In this document: one piece after another, positions 6,728 to 13,469 of the stretch
How positions within the stretch are numbered: the first letter of the stretch is position 1
Layout of the letters: each line of letters opens with the position of its first letter
Source of the DNA: Spirochaetia bacterium
GTDB lineage: Bacteria > Spirochaetota > Spirochaetia > Treponematales > Breznakiellaceae
Length of the DNA stretch: 16,364 bases
Assembly (NCBI GenBank): GCA_026002045.1
Contig: BOAV01000053.1
Location: forward strand, 1 to 16,364
Direction: 5' to 3'
Made by a program: the position numbers and the translations under genes
The notes under the pieces: model-generated
Seen by the model: the letters and a program-made list of their open reading frames with translations, nothing else
What the model was told of the DNA's origin: nothing
The model's database searches: none

Positions 6728-6769
6728 TTGGAAGTGGTATGCGAAGCATAGCACCTACTCCTTGAAACT
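6728..6769. repeat. GCGAAGC-hairpin repeat, copy 1
   Basis: A 42-nt element identical at 36 positions, without gaps, to the copy at 7425-7466. Its core is a hairpin with stem GTGgTATGC / GCATAgCAC and loop GAA (6734-6754); the lowercase pair is a G-G mismatch. The hairpin tip is GCGAAGC, a DNA sequence known to form an unusually stable mini-hairpin. The right part (ACTCCTTGAAACT) is invariant between copies. It lies in the leader of the SGNH esterase gene. A second small hairpin, GGCGGC-TTT-GCTGCC (6706-6720), sits beside it. Confidence 0.75.
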
Positions 6770-6799
6770 CCGGTTTTAAAAGATATAAGACGAAGAGGA

Positions 6800-6895
6800 A
6801 CACGGATTTCACGGAAAAGAGCACAGATTACACGGATTATTCTTTTTCATTCCCTTTTAATCCGTGTAATCTCTTAAATCCGTGGTAATCCGTGG
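6800..6895. repeat. AATCCGTG-type intergenic inverted repeat
   Basis: A long imperfect inverted repeat between the SGNH and VOC genes. The inner arms AGATTACACGGATT (6825-6838) and AATCCGTGTAATCT (6859-6872) are perfectly complementary over 14 bp across a 20-nt loop. The outer arms carry further CACGGATT / AATCCGTGG units that pair imperfectly (about 6801-6815 with 6877-6895). ATCCGTG-rich elements of this kind recur between genes in many unrelated bacteria. As RNA it would fold into a long stem-loop downstream of the VOC gene. Confidence 0.75.
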
Positions 6896-6907
6896 ACTAT
6901 CTTATTC

Positions 6908-7294
6908 TTAGCCCCTAACCTGGAAGAATTCAATAACTTCATGATCCGGTCCCAGCACAAAGGCGTTGGTCACCGGCATGGTTCCCAGATTCATCTCCTT
7001 GGGCTCCTGTTTGGAACCGGCTCCGGCCTTGATCGCCAAATCGTAGGCCGCCCTGGCGTCATCGGTGCGGATGGCGATATGGGCCCAATGGGCGTCCTTT
7101 TCCTCTGCACCGCTGCCCCGGGGGATAATCTCTATCACCGCGTTGTTCCCCAGGTCCACCAGGTTGATGGTTTTGGGCAGGTCGCTCATGGGGAAACTGA
7201 AAACCACCTTTCCCCCCAGCTTTTGGTAAAATTCCAGACTTTTCTGTTCATCCTTAACCCACAGCCCGATATGGTGATATCCGTCAAATTTCAT
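6908..7294 (-). CDS. VOC-family (glyoxalase-fold) protein
   Basis: A 128-residue protein with two beta-alpha-beta-beta-beta modules of the vicinal-oxygen-chelate superfamily. The usual metal-ligand positions are filled: His8 in YHHIGLWV, Glu55 in AVIEIIP, His72 in HWAHIAIRTDD and Glu122 in HEVIEFFQ, so a divalent-metal-dependent enzyme is likely. Short VOC proteins of this layout include lactoylglutathione lyase-like proteins, epimerases and resistance proteins; the reaction cannot be assigned here. Start at ATG 7294-7292 with GGAG upstream. It is monocistronic as far as can be seen, with its own promoter and a 24-bp palindrome in the leader, and it lies between two repeat-rich gaps. Confidence 0.85.
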   Translation of the reverse strand: MKFDGYHHIGLWVKDEQKSLEFYQKLGGKVVFSFPMSDLPKTINLVDLGNNAVIEIIPRGSGAEEKDAHWAHIAIRTDDARAAYDLAIKAGAGSKQEPKEMNLGTMPVTNAFVLGPDHEVIEFFQVRG

Positions 7295-7314
7295 GATACG
7301 CTCCGTCTTTCAGA

Positions 7315-7338
7315 TTTGCGGTATGTCTATACCGTAAA
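7315..7338. promoter_or_regulatory. Candidate operator palindrome in the leader of the VOC gene
   Basis: TTTGCGGTAT (7315-7324) and ATACCGTAAA (7329-7338) form a 24-bp palindrome around GTCT, with 9 of 10 arm positions complementary. It lies between the predicted promoter and the ribosome-binding site of the VOC gene, so it could be a repressor site or an RNA hairpin. No regulator gene is adjacent. Confidence 0.45.
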
Positions 7339-7342
7339 AATC

Positions 7343-7373
7343 ATGATAAAAGTTAATGTATACTTTAAGTCAA
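7343..7373 (-). promoter_or_regulatory. Candidate promoter for the VOC gene
   Basis: On the minus strand TTGACT (7373-7368) is a near-consensus -35. TATCAT (7348-7343) follows after 19 nt, slightly longer than ideal. The predicted transcript would begin close to the palindrome at 7315-7338. Confidence 0.4.
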
Positions 7374-7383
7374 TATGAGGATC

Positions 7384-7410
7384 AACCACAGAGGGGAAAA
7401 AACAGAGGAA
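7384..7410. repeat. Fragment resembling the AACCACAGAGG dispersed repeat
   Basis: AACCACAGAGG followed by AACAGAGGAA resembles the short CACAGAGG-iterated elements seen between genes in many bacterial genomes. Only a short piece is present, so this is recognition by pattern alone. Confidence 0.35.
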
Positions 7411-7424
7411 TTTTATCGTCCTTT

Positions 7425-7466
7425 TTGGAAGTGTTACGCGAAGCGTGACACATACTCCTTGAAACT
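7425..7466. repeat. GCGAAGC-hairpin repeat, copy 2
   Basis: Second copy of the element at 6728-6769, in the same orientation. Here the stem GTGTTACGC / GCGTGACAC pairs over all nine positions (one T-G wobble) around the loop GAA (7431-7451). Compared with copy 1, five of the six differences fall in the stem; one pair changes T-A to C-G on both sides and another changes a G-G mismatch to T-A. The invariant tail runs directly into a second hairpin, GAAACTT (7461-7467) with AAGTTTC (7474-7480). It lies 77 bp upstream of the response-regulator ATG, just ahead of its promoter. Confidence 0.75.
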
Positions 7467-7487
7467 TTGTTGGAAGTTTCTTTTAAG

Positions 7488-7516
7488 TTGTAAAATTTCC
7501 TTTATGGGTACATAAT
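7488..7516 (+). promoter_or_regulatory. Promoter of the two-component locus
   Basis: TTGTAA (7488-7493) and CATAAT (7511-7516) are separated by exactly 17 nt. The predicted start is near 7523, with AGGAGG about five bases before the ATG at 7543. The hairpin at 7461-7480 ends 7 bp before the -35. Confidence 0.55.
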
Positions 7517-7542
7517 AAAAAATACTTTTTACAGGAGGCTGA

Positions 7543-8307
7543 ATGCCCTACCGGGTTATAATTATTGACGATGAAAAGGAAATAAGCAATGGGTTTGCCC
7601 AGTTCTTCCCCTGGAAAGATTTGGGGTTTACGGTGGCGGGCCAGTTTTCCGGGGCCAAGAGCGCCCTGCAATTTATCAAAAGAAATCCCGTAGATGTGGT
7701 TATCAGTGATGTGATCATGCCCGGAATGACCGGTATCGATCTGGCACGGGAATTATCTGAGATAAAACTTACCCCCCAGCCTCTGGTGATCCTGTTCAGC
7801 GCCCATGATGAATTTGCCTATGTCCAGGATGCCCTGCGTTACCGGTGTACCGATTATATTCTGAAGTCCGCCGAAAATGAGGAATTGATAAAAATATTCA
7901 GCCGTCTGAAGGAACGGATAGATGCCGAGCGGAACGCTGTGAAAGAAAGCGGGGATGATAAGATCATCGCCCTTATTAAAGATTACATTAAACAGAATCC
8001 TGCGGGCGCGGACCTGGAGACCGCCGCTTCTTTGGTATATTTGAGCCCGGCCTATGTCTCAAGGTACTTCAAACAGAAAACTTCCCTGAGCTTCAGCGAT
8101 TATTTGATGAAGATAAGGATGGAGCTGGCTGAATCCCGGCTTTCTGATCTCCGGTCAAAAATTTATGATATCAGCTCCATGCTGGGGTATACGAACCCTG
8201 AAAATTTTACCCGGTCCTTTAAAAAATTCTATGGTATCTCCCCAAGGGAATACCGGTTTGAAAAGCTGGGCCGTAATCATCCCGGCGACGGTGACCAAGC
8301 GCCATGA
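7543..8307 (+). CDS. Two-component response regulator, receiver plus AraC-type DNA-binding domain (YesN-like)
   Basis: A 254-residue DNA-binding regulator. The receiver domain spans residues ~1-122, with acidic pocket Asp9-Asp10, phosphoacceptor Asp56 in DVVISDVIMPGMTG, Ser86 in LFSAHDEF and Lys108 in DYILKSA. A short linker leads to a C-terminal AraC/XylS domain (about 140-243) with two helix-turn-helices; its signature is IYDISSMLGYTNPENFTRSFKKFYGISPREYR. This is the compact form of the YesN family, lacking the long middle domain of some members (~500 residues). An AGGAGG Shine-Dalgarno precedes the ATG. The gene overlaps the kinase gene by 4 bp (ATGA), so the two are co-translated. It probably activates the downstream mannosidase and transporter genes when phosphorylated. 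Confidence 0.95.
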   Translation: MPYRVIIIDDEKEISNGFAQFFPWKDLGFTVAGQFSGAKSALQFIKRNPVDVVISDVIMPGMTGIDLARELSEIKLTPQPLVILFSAHDEFAYVQDALRYRCTDYILKSAENEELIKIFSRLKERIDAERNAVKESGDDKIIALIKDYIKQNPAGADLETAASLVYLSPAYVSRYFKQKTSLSFSDYLMKIRMELAESRLSDLRSKIYDISSMLGYTNPENFTRSFKKFYGISPREYRFEKLGRNHPGDGDQAP

Positions 8308-10025
8308 AGCGTTCGTTTTTTATTCATAACTTTATTTTAATTACCCTGCCCATGCTCCTGGTGGCGGCCCTGCTTAGTATTGTGGTTATTTATATTACCA
8401 TTGACGGGAGCCGGAAAACCATTGAAACAATTAATGAGCAGACCGTGGGGCGCATCCGGGAAAGTACGGAACTTATGTTCAGCGAAGCCGATGCCCAGAG
8501 CCTTAACTACAGTATTTCTCCCTTTGTTATGCTGCGTCTTGAGGATCTTTTACAGAGCGGATATGCGGACAAGGAACATCTGGATGTTTCCAACATGATC
8601 AAAACCTTTCTGGATTCCAATGTCAATTCAAAGGCATTTCTCCATTCCATATATATCTATCTTGGAAATGATCAGGGGAATTTTTTCGCCACATCCGTTG
8701 GGGTGGCAAATAAGCTGAATACCGGGGACAGTGAATGGATGGACAAGGTTCGCTCTGTCCCGCAGGAATTAAAACAATGGCTTATTATCCGCAGTGTGGA
8801 AATGTATCCCATGTCAAATTATTCAACCCGGGTTATTACCCTGTACAAACGGCTTTATAGTTCTGATCGCCGGAATTCCATCGGCGTTCTGGTGATGAAT
8901 ATCCATCAGGATTATCTGGTTTCATTTTACCGAGGATATATTACCTATCCGAATCAGAGTATTATTTTGTTAAATGACGACGGAACGGTTCTCTGTAAAG
9001 CCGGGGCTTTGGAGCGGGCGGAAACCATTCCCGTTTTGGCGGATCTGCAGAAAAACTATTTTGTTTCCCGTGAAGAAAACAGCGCCTATGGGGTAACCTA
9101 TCTTTCTTTGATCCCCCGTAATACCCTGGGCCTCCAGTCCGGGGAGATGATGCGGATGGTTTTGTCCGCCATCATCCTTATCCTGGTGATGGGTGTTCTT
9201 TTTGCATATATCATCACCCGCCGGAACACCCGTGATGTGGAGGGTATTATCCGGCTTTTGGATTCGGCGGAGAAAGGGGAGGAACTGTCGGCCCTGCGGC
9301 CCTCCGGAGATATGTACGGATATATTACCCAGAACATCGTTAAGGCATTTCTGGAAAAGAATAAACTGGACAAACAGCTTATCGAGGAAAAATATCTCAT
9401 GGAGGCCATGCATTTTTCTCTGCTCCAGTCCCAGCTTAATCCCCATTTTTTATTTAATACCCTCAAAAATATCTTCTGGAAAACGGTGAAACTTACGGGC
9501 CGGCCCAATGACGCCAGCCGCATGATAGATCTCCTCTCCGGTTTATTGCGGTATGCTCTGGTTAACCGTGACCGGTATGTCACTGTGGCGGAGGAAATAG
9601 AAAATACCCGTAAGTATATTGAGATCCAGCAGATGCGGTTTGATCATGTTTTCGAGGTGATATGGCAAGGCGGGGAGGATCTGGGGAACGCCAAATGTAT
9701 CAAATTTGTTTTACAGCCCCTGGTGGAAAACAGTATCTCCCACGGACTGCGGGATAAAAAAAATGGCCGGATTGTTATATCCATTCAGGCGGCGGCGGGT
9801 GAACTTTTATTTTCAGTGACTGATAACGGGCATGGTTTTACCCCTTCCCGGCTGGAAGATGTCATCCGGCTTTTCCCCGAAGAAAAGTCTCCGGTGGAGA
9901 ATATCGGACTTTACAACCTTAACAAGCGCCTTGTCCTGGCTTACGGCGCCGGCGCGGGACTTTCCATAAGGAGTGTCCCGGAAACAGAAACGGTTATTCA
10001 ATTCTCGGTTCCCCTCACGTTATGA
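8304..10025 (+). CDS. Sensor histidine kinase, YesM/LytS type (His_kinase + HATPase)
   Basis: A 573-residue membrane kinase partnered with the preceding regulator. A transmembrane helix at ~11-33 is followed by a ~250-residue extracytoplasmic sensor region, probably a Cache-like fold. A second membrane helix at ~285-307 (LSAIILILVMGVLFAYII) precedes a HAMP-like linker. The phosphoacceptor motif SQLNPHFLFNTLKNIFW places His381 as the modified residue. The ATP-binding domain has the N box LVENSISHG (Asn476), DNGHGF (507-512) and NIGLYNLNKRL. This architecture is standard for kinases controlling glycan uptake, but the ligand is not predictable. The gene order is regulator first, kinase second, with a 4-bp overlap. 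The 128-bp gap to the mannosidase gene has no obvious terminator. Confidence 0.95.
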   Translation: MKRSFFIHNFILITLPMLLVAALLSIVVIYITIDGSRKTIETINEQTVGRIRESTELMFSEADAQSLNYSISPFVMLRLEDLLQSGYADKEHLDVSNMIKTFLDSNVNSKAFLHSIYIYLGNDQGNFFATSVGVANKLNTGDSEWMDKVRSVPQELKQWLIIRSVEMYPMSNYSTRVITLYKRLYSSDRRNSIGVLVMNIHQDYLVSFYRGYITYPNQSIILLNDDGTVLCKAGALERAETIPVLADLQKNYFVSREENSAYGVTYLSLIPRNTLGLQSGEMMRMVLSAIILILVMGVLFAYIITRRNTRDVEGIIRLLDSAEKGEELSALRPSGDMYGYITQNIVKAFLEKNKLDKQLIEEKYLMEAMHFSLLQSQLNPHFLFNTLKNIFWKTVKLTGRPNDASRMIDLLSGLLRYALVNRDRYVTVAEEIENTRKYIEIQQMRFDHVFEVIWQGGEDLGNAKCIKFVLQPLVENSISHGLRDKKNGRIVISIQAAAGELLFSVTDNGHGFTPSRLEDVIRLFPEEKSPVENIGLYNLNKRLVLAYGAGAGLSIRSVPETETVIQFSVPLTL

Positions 10026-10153
10026 AAAGACAGGTTTTAATAAATGATGAATGGTTATTGAAAAAACAGTGTATGTAATGACAGAAAATGATATGATCCC
10101 TATGTGCCGGAAATTGAAAAGAGCTCTTATTATTGAATGAAGGAGTATGCCCC
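10026..10153 (+). other. Gap between kinase and mannosidase genes
   Basis: A+T-rich. It contains TATGAT (10092-10097) without a convincing -35, the 10-bp palindrome AAGAGCTCTT (10119-10128), and AAGGAG (10140-10145) eight bases before the mannosidase ATG. An internal regulated promoter needing the AraC-type activator would fit a weak -35, but this is inference. No terminator hairpin was seen. Confidence 0.4.
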
Positions 10154-13100
10154 ATGCTTTTACAGTTGGAAAGAATTCAGCGGATTTGCGCCCAATTAAA
10201 GGGGCATATCTATTCAAAGTCCCTGCCCATTGAGGAGTACCAATTTGCCGAAGGGAATTTTCATGACCCGGAGGATTTAAAAAGACAAAATCCTGAATGG
10301 AAGAATTTTAAAACCGGGGAACTCTGGGGAGGGCGGGACTATCATGGATGGTTTAAAACATCGGTTACGGTTCCCCGGGATTATGCGGGTAAAACCCTGG
10401 CCCTGGTTTTTTATACCTTCGAGGAAGGCTGGGATGCGGTTAACCCCCAATTCTTTTTTTATCTTAACGGAGAGTTGATCCAGGGCCTGGATATGAATCA
10501 CCGGGAGGTGATTATCAGTGAAAAGGCTCAGGGCGGCGTTACGTATGATATCGATCTTCATGCCTATGCGGGGATGCTTTCTGATAAGAAGTGCACTCTT
10601 TACGGGAGCCTTTCCGTATTAGAGCAGGAGACCAGAGCCCTCTATTTTGATATTCAGGTTCCGGTATGGTCCTGCGAGAAACTGGAGAGCCAGGACAAGC
10701 GGCGGATCGATATGCTTTCGGTATTGAATGAGGCGGTAAACCGCATTGATTTTCGGGAGCCCTTTTCAGCGGAATATTTCGCCGGTATCAAAAAGGCAAG
10801 AGAGTTTATGCAAAGGGAATTTTATGAAAAATTGTGCGGCCATGATGATGTGATCGCCACCTGTGTGGGGCATACCCATATTGATGTGGCATGGAAGTGG
10901 ACCGTGGCCCAGACCCGTGAGAAAACGGGCAGAAGTTTTTCCACGGCGCTCAAATTGATGGACCAGTACCCGGAGTATGTTTTTATGTCTTCCCAGCCCC
11001 AGCTTTATGAATTTATTAAGGAAGATTATCCGGAATTATATGAAAAAATCAAAGACCGGATCCGTGAAGGACGGTGGGAAGATGAAGGGGCCATGTGGCT
11101 TGAGGCTGATTGTAACGTAACTTCCGGGGAATCCCTGGTCCGTCAGCTCCTGTACGGCAAACGGTTCTTTAAGGATGAGTTTGGCAACGAAAATAAAATC
11201 CTCTGGCTTCCCGATGTATTCGGCTATTCAGCCGCTCTTCCCCAGCTGCTGAAAAAGGCGGGGGTGGACTATTTTGTAACCTCGAAAATTTCTTGGAATC
11301 AGTTTAATCGCTTGCCCTATGATACGTTTCGCTGGAAGGGAATAGACGGAACCGAGATACTTACTTATTTTATTACCGCAAAAACGCCCTATTATAACAA
11401 GGATTCCTGGTTCAGCACTTATAATACAGAAATTCATCCCGGTGCAATAATAGGCGGCTGGGAAGAATACCGGCAGAAGGATATCACCAATAATATCATG
11501 ATCCCCTTTGGCTTTGGGGACGGCGGCGGCGGGCCTACCTTCGAGATGCTTGAGGTTGCCCGGCGTATGGCAAAGGGAATACCGGGGACGCCGAAACTGA
11601 AGATGGGTACCACCCTAGATTATTTTACGGAACTGGAAAAAACGGTCAAGGATAACAAACGGCTTCCCGCCTGGTCCGGTGAATTGTATCTGGAATACCA
11701 CCGGGGAACCTATACCTCCATGGCCCGGAACAAGCGGGATAACCGGAAAGCGGAAAATCTCTACCAAAGCGCCGAGAAGCTCAATGTTTTCTCCATGACC
11801 CTGGGAAAGAAATATCCCGAAGAAGCCTTTAAAAAGGGCTGGAAAAAAATACTGCTTAATCAGTTCCACGACATTTTGCCCGGTTCCAGCATTAAGGATG
11901 TATATGACATTACCCGGGAGGAATATAAAACCATTCTTTCCGCCGGAACCAATGAAGCAAAAAGCGCCCTGGCCCATGTTGCGTCCCGGATAAATCTTGC
12001 GGAGCGGAGCCTGGTTGTTTACAATCCCCTCTCCATTGATCGGGATGATATTGTTGAATTCGATATCCCTCAGGGTATTATTGATCCGTGCCTTAAGGAC
12101 GCTGCCGGAAATGAACTGCCCTGCCAGAAAATTGATGGCAGCCGGGTCATCTGTTTTGTCCGCAGTATGCCGGCTAACGGGTATAAGGTTTTTGCTATTG
12201 CCGAAAAAAGGACCGAAAAAACAAATACTGCGGATGTAAAAATCAGCCCGCAGGAAATCGAAAACCAGTTCTTTTATGTCTCATTTAATGAGGCCATGAA
12301 TTTTACATCGGTTTATGATAAACGGAACCGGCGTGAACTACTCAGGAAAGGTCAAACCGGCAAACAGTTACAGGCTTTTGAGGATATACCCATCACGGCG
12401 GACAACTGGGACATTGATATTTATTATACCGAAAAAATGTGGAATGTCGATGATGTCCAAGAGGTCAATGTCCTTGAAACCGGACCGATCCGGTACGCAT
12501 TGCAGGTTAAACGCCGGTTCAACCGGTCGGTAATTAACGAAACAATATATGTCTACCGGGACATACCCCGGATAGACTGTAAGTATTTTATTGACTGGAA
12601 ACAGGCACAGGTTTTGCTTAAAACCGCTTTTCCCATTGACATTAATACCAACGAAGCAACCTACGAAATCCAGTATGGAAACATTACCCGTCCCACCCAT
12701 TGGAATACCTCCTGGGACGAAGCCCGGTTTGAAGTATGCGGACATTCCTGGGCGGATATTTCCGAAGGCGGTTTTGGAGTTTCCCTTCTGAATGATTCAA
12801 AATACGGCTACGATATAAAAGACGGGATTATGCGCTTAACTTTATTAAAGAGCGGCATCGATCCGAATCCTGAAGCGGACAAGGAGGAACATGAATTTAC
12901 CTATTCCCTCTATCCGCATAAGGATACCTGGCGGGAAGGGGGAACCCATTTTATGGCCCGCGGTCTCAATATCCCCCTGTTTGCCCATATAGAAGATCCC
13001 CATGCCGGGGATTTGGAAAAAGAATATTCCTTTGTCCGCTCTGACAGGGATAATGTCTGTATCGAGGTCATCAAGAAGGCTGAGGATGGGGATGATATCA

Positions 13101-13294
13101 TTGTGCGTCTCTATGAATATCAGAACAAACGGACGGAAGTCAAATTGGTGTTTCACCATTCCTGCCGTGAAATACATGAGTGTGATTTGCTTGAAAGGGT
13201 TCTGGAAAAAATCGGCAGTGATACCAATGAAGCAAGCTTTGTGATCAAGCCCTATGAAATTAAAACATTCAGATTGAAAAGGGGAACCCGTTAA
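10154..13294 (+). CDS. Alpha-mannosidase, glycoside hydrolase family 38
   Basis: A 1046-residue GH38 enzyme, predicted to hydrolyse terminal alpha-mannosyl residues with retention, using a bound divalent metal. An N-terminal beta domain (~1-220) leads into the catalytic barrel with His242 and Asp244 in GHTHIDVAWKWT, nucleophile Asp319 in WLEADCNVTSGE, and LPDVFGYSAALPQLL. His572-Asp573 in NQFHDILPGSSIKDVY supplies further metal/substrate contacts. C-terminal beta-sandwich domains fill ~620-1046, ending with EIKTFRLKR. There is no signal peptide, so it acts in the cytoplasm on imported substrate. The start at ATG 10154 is chosen for its AAGGAG; an in-frame TTG at 10133 lacks one. The length matches bacterial GH38 proteins. 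MngB-like action on mannosyl-glycerate is possible, but a sugar ABC importer next door argues for an oligosaccharide or other mannoside. Confidence 0.95.
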   Translation: MLLQLERIQRICAQLKGHIYSKSLPIEEYQFAEGNFHDPEDLKRQNPEWKNFKTGELWGGRDYHGWFKTSVTVPRDYAGKTLALVFYTFEEGWDAVNPQFFFYLNGELIQGLDMNHREVIISEKAQGGVTYDIDLHAYAGMLSDKKCTLYGSLSVLEQETRALYFDIQVPVWSCEKLESQDKRRIDMLSVLNEAVNRIDFREPFSAEYFAGIKKAREFMQREFYEKLCGHDDVIATCVGHTHIDVAWKWTVAQTREKTGRSFSTALKLMDQYPEYVFMSSQPQLYEFIKEDYPELYEKIKDRIREGRWEDEGAMWLEADCNVTSGESLVRQLLYGKRFFKDEFGNENKILWLPDVFGYSAALPQLLKKAGVDYFVTSKISWNQFNRLPYDTFRWKGIDGTEILTYFITAKTPYYNKDSWFSTYNTEIHPGAIIGGWEEYRQKDITNNIMIPFGFGDGGGGPTFEMLEVARRMAKGIPGTPKLKMGTTLDYFTELEKTVKDNKRLPAWSGELYLEYHRGTYTSMARNKRDNRKAENLYQSAEKLNVFSMTLGKKYPEEAFKKGWKKILLNQFHDILPGSSIKDVYDITREEYKTILSAGTNEAKSALAHVASRINLAERSLVVYNPLSIDRDDIVEFDIPQGIIDPCLKDAAGNELPCQKIDGSRVICFVRSMPANGYKVFAIAEKRTEKTNTADVKISPQEIENQFFYVSFNEAMNFTSVYDKRNRRELLRKGQTGKQLQAFEDIPITADNWDIDIYYTEKMWNVDDVQEVNVLETGPIRYALQVKRRFNRSVINETIYVYRDIPRIDCKYFIDWKQAQVLLKTAFPIDINTNEATYEIQYGNITRPTHWNTSWDEARFEVCGHSWADISEGGFGVSLLNDSKYGYDIKDGIMRLTLLKSGIDPNPEADKEEHEFTYSLYPHKDTWREGGTHFMARGLNIPLFAHIEDPHAGDLEKEYSFVRSDRDNVCIEVIKKAEDGDDIIVRLYEYQNKRTEVKLVFHHSCREIHECDLLERVLEKIGSDTNEASFVIKPYEIKTFRLKRGTR

Positions 13295-13418
13295 GGGTCA
13301 TGTAAAGACAGGTTATATCATAAGATGAAGGAGGGCCTGAAAAAAAGAACAAATAATGATAAAAAATAACGTTTCAGCTATATACCGGGGATCGCCAAAG
13401 GCCCTTAACATAATCAAG

Positions 13419-13438
13419 TGGGATCGATCGGAATCCCA
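13419..13438. promoter_or_regulatory. Inverted repeat in the leader of the second binding-protein gene
   Basis: TGGGAT (13419-13424) and ATCCCA (13433-13438) are complementary across an 8-nt loop. They lie 17 nt before the strong GAGGAGG (13455-13461) ribosome-binding site, which is 8 nt from the ATG at 13470. It could be an operator half-site pair or a 5' RNA stem protecting the message. Moderate chance of coincidence. Confidence 0.3.
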
Positions 13439-13469
13439 TGATATGTATTTTTTTGAGGAGGAGAAGGAA

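Noticed and set aside
6699..6749. A 16-codon minus-strand ORF with an AAGGAG element starting inside repeat copy 1, ending just before the SGNH ribosome-binding site.
   Set aside because: The reading frame and start codon are not preserved in repeat copy 2, so the conservation is of DNA or RNA structure, not peptide. A leader-peptide role cannot be excluded.
6686..6754. N-terminal extension of the SGNH esterase by 23 residues.
   Set aside because: The extension runs through the hairpin repeat, while the ATG at 6685 has a well-placed AGGAG and begins with the family-typical MKTILCYGDS.
8482..8494. A GCGAAGC string in the kinase gene as a third copy of the hairpin repeat.
   Set aside because: Only the 7-base core matches; there is no extended stem or conserved tail, and it lies in coding sequence.
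10026..13329. Shared AAAGACAGGTT at 10026-10036 and 13304-13314, ahead of the mannosidase and binding-protein genes, as a possible activator site.
   Set aside because: An 11-base match within 16 kb is expected many times by chance, and flanking similarity is weak. Only the matching position before two co-regulated genes keeps it of slight interest.
13356..13469. Upstream in-frame start for the second binding protein.
   Set aside because: It would put 38 mostly polar residues before the signal peptide; the ATG at 13470 has a strong ribosome-binding site and a proper signal sequence.
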